From Bettongia penicillata ogilbyi (lineage: Eukaryota; Chordata; Mammalia; Diprotodontia; Potoroidae): a DNA stretch of 64,000 nucleotides. The DNA lies in the NCBI GenBank assembly GCA_023548195.1, contig JAJHZJ010000576.1, forward strand, positions 62,001-126,000. Reading direction: 5' to 3'. Numbering within the stretch: the stretch's first letter is position 1; each line of letters begins with the position of its first letter. Under the pieces are notes generated by a model that had not been told where the DNA came from, did not search any database, and saw only the letters and a program-made list of their open reading frames with translations. This document shows, one piece after another, positions 56,160 through 64,000 of the stretch. The translations under genes and the position numbers were made by a program.

Positions 56160-57339
56160 TTATATCATGAACAAATTAGAGAAAAATAGGAGACACTTGG
56201 CTCCACAGTTCTCCTTTCCTGCACCTGAATTTAGATTCATTTTGCCTTGCCCAACACATTCAATCAAATGTCAAATCCTGTTGAGTCTACTCAACGAATC
56301 ACAGCTCTCACAACTCTTCCAGCACTCTTTCATTATGGTAACCATTATAGTACAATATATAACACAGACCACCCTGATGCCTACTTCCTCAAAGGCCAGG
56401 TTGGTTATATTTTATTTTCCCCCCAAGGCTCTCTTGAATCCTTACATGTATTTTGGTTCAAGTAGGCTCTCTGCATATGGCATCAACTTTCATCAATGTT
56501 GTCCCCCTAACTGTAAAGGGTGATACCCTTGCATCAGCATTCCATTCTATAATAGATTGACTTTGAAACAAATGTGTACTTCAAAATATTTATTCACAAA
56601 TATTCAAACTTATTTAAAGAATTGGCTAACCACGAATTTAAAGCAATCTCACTATAAACTATGGTCCAGGGAAGACAGCGGCCCTATCTTTTCTGGGTAT
56701 CCCCAGGCAAGTTTGTTCTCAAGGAAGACCAGATTTTTTCATTTGGAATCTTAGTTGTTTTTTAGATCTTTCTCTATTTCTACTATCTGAAAAATTCTTT
56801 ATTTATTTCTATAAGTGAAAACCATGACTTGCTGAAATGGTAGATGAAGAGATTACTTGACTTAGAGTTATATAGAGCAATGATTTTCTACATGACCATA
56901 CCTTCAGTTCCCATCTTACATACCCAAGGGATGCTACTTTTAATCTGGTGTTTTGAGAATAGCAAGAGTCAAAAGAAAAAGAAACTCTTCCTGACCCACC
57001 AGAAGTCACATTGAAAGAATGCCTGAGTTCCAGCAAAAACAGTTTTTTCCATATAGCTGCTTCACTTTGGGTCTTGCCAAGTGTGCCTGTAGAATTACTC
57101 TAAGGCCCCTTAGATCCTTCCTTGGTCAACACCTTCTAGAACTTACTTTGACTTTCTCAAAACTTCATGAGCCAGATGGTCCTGACAACAGCTTACTCTC
57201 TCTTTTTAACCTACTCCTCCACCTTCCACTTCCTGCCTGCCCCCACAAATCCCAAGGACCCTTCTTCATAAACAAAGAACTTAAACTCCTTTCTGTCATG
57301 GAGTCTGGCCAATACCACTATGCAAGGAACCACAGACTG
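56160..57339. other. Unidentified stretch; possible old pseudogene or repeat
   Basis: Two open frames of over 115 codons (56167-56523 and 57019-57426) lie here without recognisable domains. The proline- and leucine-rich composition and lack of splice-bounded structure do not support a gene. Nothing else was identified. Confidence 0.35.
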
Positions 57340-58200
57340 ACTTGGTTATTGTCCTTTGTTCTCAAAGAGGACCAAAACGACATCAGTATGCTACAGTCAA
57401 CTTACAGTGTGTTCACCAATGGCTGATCAGATCAATAGAAGCTGGAAGTGTGGGGCACAAATAGTCCATGTGAATATTTGGGATAGATTTTCTAAATTTG
57501 TCCACCTCCCATTTTTTCTAATCTATTTTGCTCATAGAGTACAGTATGTTCCCTGATGTGGGCACACAATGCTGACTTGTCATGTGACAGAGTCACATCA
57601 TCTATTCCAGAGTTCTTAAGAGAAACCCTAAGAATGTCATTGTAGCACTTCTTGATGGTTATACTGTGTGAGTTCTCCATAAAATAGTCTTTTTGGCAAG
57701 CATACATTTGGCATTCAAACAATATGGCAAGCACATTGGAGCTATGATCTCAGCAGTAATGCTTGAATGCTTGGCAGCTTAGTTTGAATAAGCACTTCAG
57801 TATCTGGTACCTTATCCTGTCAAGTAATCTTCAGAATCTTCCTACGACAATTCAAATGGAAGAAATTCAGTTTCTTGGCAGCTTTGATATACTCTGAGGT
57901 TTCACAGGCATACAACAATGAGGTCAGCATAATGGCTGTGTTGATGTTCAGTTTGGTAGCCTGCTTAATACAAATTCTCACACTCATTTTCCTTTGAAAC
58001 CTCCAAAACACTGAGCTAGCTGAGGCAGTGTATGCATCAACCTCATTATCATTGCGCACATCCCTAGGAAGTATACTACCAAGGTAAATGAAGTTTTCCA
58101 CAGTATTTAAAACTTCTCCGTTTGATATAACCAATAGTTCTATGTCTCAATGATGGAAGATTACTGTTTTGTTGGTGTTAATTGGTAGACCAAAATCAGC
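57340..58200 (-). pseudogene. RTE-clade LINE fragment, antisense
   Basis: On the minus strand the frames read 'NFIYLGSIL', 'NEVDAYTASASSVFWRF', 'ACETSEYIKAAKKLNFFHLNCRRKILKI' and later 'YNDILRVSLKNSGI', the same ordered motifs as the element at 54200 in opposite orientation. At its far end (57340-57430) the sequence 'tgttctcaaagaggaccaaa' is the usual RTE 3' end. It is inactivated by stops. Confidence 0.7.
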
Positions 58201-58204
58201 ACAA

Positions 58205-58951
58205 GAACAGAGTCCAGGTAAGAGTAGATCTGCAGGTAATAACAACCACCTCTCCTGAGACTGTCAGTCCATAGATTAAAAGTCTTTAAATCATCTACTT
58301 GAACTTCCTGGAGCCAAGAAGTGATCAGTAAATGCTGTGCCCCTCCTCTTGTTGACCCTGAAAAACTCAGAGAATATTTCCACTGAAAAAATCCTGTAAT
58401 GGTGGGATCAGCTGAAGGAGTAAACAGCCTCTTAGCCACAGAGGCTAGGAAAATCACAAAGAGGGCTTCCTCTTGCTGTGGCTAAAGCTCTATAAGTACA
58501 GAGTTGTCTCAGACAGCTCCCACCTCAACAAACTGGAAGGAGATCTTGAGCCCCAGGGTAGTGGAGTCTGCAAGGGCCCACATCAGTATTCCAGGCTTGC
58601 CTCAAAACAGCCAGAGGAATCAGGAAGACACCATTGCAGACAGGGTTCACCAACCACTGAACCTGCCTGTACTCTAGGTCAAGAGAGGAAACCTCCTGCA
58701 GCCAGAATATCCCTCCCTCCCACACCTCATGCAGCAAACTCCAGGGTAACTTGGGTAAACTCAGAAAGAGTTCACCTAGCTTCTGTTTTGGTACATCAGT
58801 CAGTTCATCACCAGGAAAGCTGCAGAATTTTATCTTTAACCTGAAATAACAAGAGGCCACAATACACAAACCCTCAAGTTCCAAGCACAAGAACTGTGAT
58901 ACAGAGTCACCTGTGCCTCAGAAGCAGAGATCCACTTTAAAATCTTGGAAA
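58205..58951 (+). mobile_element. Old L1 5' UTR
   Basis: It aligns with the reverse complement of 1965-2500, for example 'ttgaccctgaaaaactcagagaatatttcc' compared with the copy 1 L1. It lacks the extreme 5' end. The element resumes after the HAL1 insertion at 61911, where ORF1 follows. Confidence 0.7.
58939..58951 (+). repeat. Target-site duplication, left (HAL1 at 58952)
   Basis: The 13-base AAAATCTTGGAAA is repeated at 61911-61923. Confidence 0.9.
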
Positions 58952-61910
58952 AGGGGGGGCGGAGCCAGGATGGCAGAGTAGAAAGATGCGCGTTTATGAG
59001 CTCTGAACCCACAACCCATAGAATTAAGGTAAAAAGAGATCGTAATAAATTCTGAATCACTGCAGGGGGTGTATAAACATAGGGGAAGAGATTTCTGTTC
59101 CAGTGAGCCCTGGAAGCCCATCCCCAGGGTCCGTTGCACCCTGGAAAGCGGACCCCACCCCAGCGCTGCCCTGGCTGCGGCACCAGAGAAGCTGATCCAA
59201 GCAGGCTTCAGGGATGGAAGCTCTGGCAGCTGGGAAAGTCCCTCCGCCCACAGAAGGTACAGGTCAGTGAGAGAGAAGGATGGGCTGGATGAGAGGGGGA
59301 GCAGAGTGTCTCCTTGACTCGGGCCCCCTAGGGAGGAAGTGGTGGCAGCAGAGACAGGGGCAGGAAGCGGTGGAGGCAGAGGCGTGGGCAGCAGCAGAGG
59401 CAGCAGCGGCAGCGGCCCAGACACCCCCAGCAGCAGACAGGATCTTCATCACTGAAAATCTCTGCATAAAAAACCTGAGGGAGCTGAGCCTGAGAGACTG
59501 GCCCTGCCCCACTCCACTCTATTACTGAAGGCCTCTGCATAAAGCCCCTGGGGGAGCTGAGCCTGGGTGGCGCCCCCCCACCCCGCTCCATTCCTGAAGG
59601 CCTCTGCATAAAGCCCCTGAGGGAGCTGAGCCTGGGAGGCGGCCCTGCCCCCACCCCAGCACCAGAACTAAAGCTTGCTGTGGAAAGCCTATTTGAACCT
59701 AAGACACCAAGCACTGGCTGGGCGGATCTAGGCGGGGGTAGACAGGAATCTCAGAAGTCAAGTAGCTGACTGGGAAAATGCCTAGAAAAGGGAAAAAAAA
59801 AATAAGACTATAGAGAGTTTTTTCGAACAGATGCAAATGATCCCGACTTCCGGATCTGACGAGGAAATATTCTTGCCATCAGGGAAAGACGTGGAGGGCG
59901 GGGCAGCAGTACCCCAGACATCCCAGGGGGATGTCGGATGGGCTCAGGCCTTGGAAGAACTCAAAAGGATTTTGAAAAGCAAGTTAAACAGGTGCAGGAA
60001 AAACTGGGAAGAGAAATGAGAGAGATGCAATAAAAGTATGAAAAACGGGTCAAAACCTTGATAAAGGAGACCCAAAAAAATGCTGAAGAAAATAACACCT
60101 TGAAAAATAGGCTCACTCAATTGGCAAAAGAGGTTCAAAAAGCCAATGAGGAGAAGAATGCTTTCAAAAGCAGAATTAGCCAAATGGAAAAAGAGGTTAA
60201 AAGCTCACTGAAGATAATAGTTCTTTCAAAATTAGAATGGAACAGATGGAGTCTAATGACTTTACGAGAAACCAAGAAATCACCAAACAAAACCAAAAGA
60301 ATGAAAAAATGGAAGAGAATGTGAAATATCTCATGGGAAAAACAACTGACCTGGAAAATAGATCCAGGAGAGACAATTTAAAAATTATGGGACTACCTGA
60401 AAGTCATGATCAAAAAAAGAGCCTAGACATCATCTTCCATGAAATTATTGAGGAAAACTGTCCTGACATTCTAGAACCAGAGGGCAAAATAAGTATTGAA
60501 AAAATCCATTGATCACCACCTGAAAGAGATCCAAAAAGAGAAACTCCTAGGAACATTGTGGCCAAATTCCAGAACTCCCAGCTCAAGGAGAAAATCTTGC
60601 AAGCAGCTAGAAAGAAACAATTCCAGTACTGTGGAAATACAATCAGGATAACTCAAGATCTAGCAGCTTCTACATTAAGGGATGGAAGGGTGTGGAATAG
60701 GATATTCCAGAAGTCAAAGGAACTAGGACTCAAACCAAGAATCACCTACCCAGCTAAACTGAGTATAATACTTCAGGGGAAAATATGGTCTTTCAATGAA
60801 ACAGAGGACTTTCAATTCTTCTTGATGACAAGACCAGAGCTGAAAAGAAAATTTGACTTTCCATCACAAGAATGAGAAGAAGCATGAAAAAGTAAACAGC
60901 AAAGAGAAGTCTTAAGGGACTTACCAGAAGTGAACTGTTTACATTCCCACATGGAAAGACAATATTTCTAACTCTTAAAACTTTTCAGTATCTGGGTAGT
61001 TGGTGGGATCACACACACATATGTACACGCATGCACGCACACACACATACACACATGCACACACATACAGAGACAGAGAGCACACATTGAATTGAATAGG
61101 ATGGGACCATATCTTAAAAGAAATTAAGGTAAATGGTGAGAGAGAAATGTAGTGGGAGGAAAGAGGGTGAAATGGAATGGGATAATTATATGTCATTTAA
61201 GAGGCAAGTAGGAGACTTTTTAGTGGAGGGATAAAGAGCAGAGCTGAGAAAAAAAAACGAGAAGTTTACCCTCATCACATTTGACTAAAGGAAGGAATAA
61301 AATGCACACTCATTTTGGTATGAAAATCTATCTTACAGTATAGGAAAGTGGGGGAGAAGGAGATAAGCAAGGGGGGGATGATAGAAGAGAGGGCAAAGGG
61401 AGGAGGGAGCAATTTGAAGTCAACACTTGGGGAGGGACAGGATCAAAAGACAGAAGAGAAACAATGAGGGGCAGGATAGGATGGAGGGTAATTCAGTTAG
61501 TCTTACACAACACGACTATCAGGGAAGTCATTTGCAAAACTACACAGATATGGCCTATATTGAATTGCCTGCCTTCCCAAAGGGAATGGGTGGGGAGGGA
61601 GGGATGGGGAGAATTTGGAACTAAAAGATTTAGGAACAACTGTTTAGTTTTGTGTTGCTACTAGAAAAGAAGACATACAGTTAATGAGGAATAGAAAGTC
61701 ATCTGGCCCTACAGGAGAAAAGAGAAGATGGAGACAAGAGAAGGGAGGGATGACAGAAGAGAGGGCAGATTGGAGATAGGGAAAATTAGATTGCTTGGGG
61801 TATTGGGGTGGGGGGAGGTGATAAAAGGGGAAAAAAATTTGGAACCCAAAATTTTGTGAAAAGGAATGTAAAAAGTTAAATAAATGAATAAATAAATTAT
61901 AAAAAAAAAT
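58952..61910 (+). mobile_element. Full-length HAL1-like element, inactive
   Basis: Same structure as the 23672 element: GC-rich 5' UTR (with a CCAGGATGGCAG version of the YY1-like motif), ORF1, 3' UTR of about 1 kb and an A-rich tail, 2.96 kb in all, with 13-base target-site duplications. The ORF1 is broken. It inserted into the boundary between 5' UTR and ORF1 of an older L1. Confidence 0.9.
59779..60875 (+). pseudogene. HAL1 ORF1, frameshifted
   Basis: The start MPRKGK is intact, but an A-run of ten (eight equivalent bases in the intact copy) shifts the frame to an early stop. Later a one-base loss near 59967, a TAA replacing a Gln codon near 60030, another one-base loss near 60200 and a TGA near 60510 break it further. 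The RRM region (GLPESHDQKK) and C-terminal domain (ITYPAKLSIIL) remain readable in separate frames. Confidence 0.9.
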
Positions 61911-62507
61911 AAAATCTTGGAAACGGTGGTTGTCATGAACAGGAACCAAACTAGAAAAAAATGACCCTAGAATCTTAATATAGAGACAAAAACCAAAAGA
62001 GGAATACCAAAGAGATCAATATTGCTACTGTCCTCTCTTCTGAAACTTCAGAGGGGAAAACAAACTAGTCTCAAGTCCAACAGCATTTTGGAAAAGCTCA
62101 AGAAGGACGTTAAAAACCAAACTAGAAAAGTAGAAGAAAAACTAGCCAATGATTTCAAAATTGTGAAAACAAAAGAATTCAATGAAGAAAACAGCACCTT
62201 TAAAGGGGAAACTGGCCATAAGGAAAAGAAAGTACAAAACCTAACTACAGTATATAATTCCTTAAAAGGAACAATTGGACAAATGGAAAAGAAGATCCAA
62301 AAGTTAACTGAAGAAAACAATCTATTAAAAGTTAGAATTGGAGAAGTAGAAGCTAATGACTCTATGAGACATCAAGAATGAGCCAAAAAGAATCTCAAGA
62401 ATGAAGAAAGAAGAAAATGTAAAATATTTCGTTTAAGAAACAATTGACCTGCAAAAAAGATCCAGGAGAGAAAATTTAAGAATTATTGGTCTACAAGAAA
62501 TTCATGA
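61911..62507 (+). pseudogene. Old L1 ORF1, interrupted
   Basis: After the right target-site duplication the old L1 continues: UTR to about 62020, then a coiled-coil ORF1 frame (KKDVKNQTRKVEEKLANDF..., 62022-62381) ending at a stop, and the start of the RRM region (RSRRENLRIIGL). At 62508 a second HAL1 is inserted. Confidence 0.75.
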
Positions 62508-64000
62508 TGGGGGGGGGGAGGAGCCAAGATGGCAGAGTAGAAAGACTCATGTATGCTAGGTCCGAACCCACAGCCCATAAATTTCCTGTAAAAAGAACTC
62601 CCCACCAATTCTGGATCAGTGCAAGCTGTGCAGCAATGCAGTGGAGGAGATTTCCGTTCCAGAGCGCCCTGAAAAACTGACCCCAAAGGTCGGTCACAAA
62701 CCAGACAGCAGAGCCCAGCCCTAGCCGCACAGCCCGGAGAGGAGCAGATCCAAGCAGGCTTCAGGGACAGACTCTCCGGCAGCCACGAAGGTCTCTCCAC
62801 CCACAGGCTCTACAGGCCAATGAGAGAGACTTCTGGGCTTGTTGAGAGGGGAGCGGGGTGTCTCCATGACTCAGGCCCCCTTGGGAGGCAGCAGCAGAGG
62901 CAGTGGCAGAGACAGTGGTGCCTCGGGACTAACGGAAGGGGCAGGAGCTCTGCTCCTTTACTGAAGGTCTCTGCATAAGCCCCCAGAGGGAACTGAGCCT
63001 GGGAGGCGGCCCTGCCCCCACATGGGCACCAGAACTTAAGCTCACATTGAATAGCAACCCCTCCCCCCACTGAAAGCCCTGAGGCTGGGGAACAGCATTT
63101 GAATCTCAGACCCCAAGCACTAGCTGGGTGGATCTAGGCGGGGGTGGAGAGGAATCTCGGAAGTCAAGAAACGGGCTGGGAAAATGCCCATAAAAGGGAA
63201 AAAAAATAAGACCGTAAAAGGTTACTTTCTTGGTGAACAGATGTTTCCCCCTTTCATTTCTGATGAGGAAGAACAATGCTTACCATCAGGGAAAGACATA
63301 GAAGCCAAGGGCTCTGTATCCCAAACATCCGAAATAGATATCCACTGGGCTCAGGCCATGGAATAGCTCAAAAAGAATTTTGAAAATCAAGTTAGACAGG
63401 TGGAGGAAAAACTGGGAAGAGAAATGAGAGGCAAGAAAAGCAGGAAAAACGGGTCAATACCTTGCTAAAGGAGACCCAAAAAAATGCTGAAGAAAATAAC
63501 ACCTTGAAAAATAGGCTAACTCAACTGGCAAAAGAGGTTCAAAAAACCAATGAGGAGAAGAATGCTTTCAAAAGCAGAATTAGACAAATGGAAAAGGGGT
63601 TTCAAAATTTCACTGAAGAAAATAGTTCTTTCAAAATTAGAATGGAACAGATGGAGGCTAATGGCTTTCTGAGAAACCAAAAAATCATAAAACAAAACCA
63701 AAAGAATGAACAAATGAAAGAGAATGTGAAATATCTCATTGGAAAAACAACTGACCTGGAAAATAGAGCCAGGAGAGACAATTTAAAAATCATGGGACTA
63801 CCTGAAAGCCATGATCAAAAAAAGAGCCTAGACATCATCTTTCATGAGATTATCAAGGAAAACTGCCCTGATATTCTAGAACCAGAGGGCAAAATAAGTA
63901 TTGAAGGAATCCATCGATCACTGCATGAAAGAGATCCAAAAAGAGAAACTCCTAGGAACATTGTGGCCAAATTCCAGAATTCCCAGGTCAAGGAGAAAAT
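62508..64000 (+). mobile_element. HAL1-like element, cut by window end
   Basis: It begins with a G-run and GGAGCCAAGATGGCAG (YY1-like motif), then a GC-rich 5' UTR, and reaches ORF1 C-terminal sequence at the window end. The right end and target-site duplication are not visible. It sits inside the ORF1 of the old L1, about 600 bases after the previous HAL1. Confidence 0.85.
63184..64000 (+). pseudogene. HAL1 ORF1, truncated by stop, runs off window
   Basis: The start MPIKGKKNKTVKG is recognisable but more diverged than in the other copies (Arg to Ile at residue 3, an altered FF motif). A TAG at 63364 ends the first frame, and a further frameshift near 63430 precedes readable coiled-coil and RRM sequence. 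Confidence 0.8.

Noticed and set aside
56167..57426. Two open frames of 118 and 135 codons
   Set aside because: No recognised domain, no splice structure and no second copy to test constraint.
1..64000. CRISPR arrays, bacterial operons, riboswitches
   Set aside because: No direct-repeat/spacer pattern or prokaryotic gene layout is present; the window is vertebrate repeat-rich DNA.

Overview
This is vertebrate nuclear DNA, almost certainly from a marsupial. There are no bacterial-style genes. The window is dense with LINE-1 pieces, short L1-derived elements that carry ORF1 but no ORF2, RTE-clade LINEs and their SINEs, MIR/THER-type tRNA SINEs, L2 tails, LTR elements and CA or AAGG microsatellites. 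That mixture resembles opossum- or dasyurid-type genomes, but the species cannot be named from sequence alone.

Layout: bases 1-21841 and 27114-47591 are two copies of one segmental duplication in the same orientation. Hand comparison gives roughly 6-7 percent divergence, with large copy-specific indels. Between them (21842-27113) lies the 3' half of a betaretrovirus-like endogenous retrovirus: integrase, a partial env transmembrane subunit and a 3' LTR. A 2.96-kb HAL1-like element has inserted into that LTR and carries an intact 368-codon ORF1. The geometry fits a tandem duplication of about 27.1 kb whose left breakpoint fell inside the retrovirus. If so, the same retroviral 3' end should lie just left of base 1. 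From 47592 to 64000 the sequence is single copy here: an old L1-type repeat split by an LTR, a 1.3-kb LTR-like repeat, a degenerate intron-bearing tRNA-Leu(CAA)-like sequence, two RTE fragments, and a nest of HAL1-like elements inside an old L1.

The main candidate for something undescribed is a pair of putative multi-exon membrane-protein genes, one per duplication copy (18868-21150 and 44684-46930, plus strand). Each has two exons of exactly 114 nt and a terminal coding exon. All junctions are phase 1 with consensus splice sites, and the joined frame is open and rich in hydrophobic segments. The terminal exon differs more between copies than its introns do, mostly at amino-acid-changing sites, yet has no stop or frameshift. 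I do not recognise the family and no first exon was found. Nothing else in the window looks like an active host gene.
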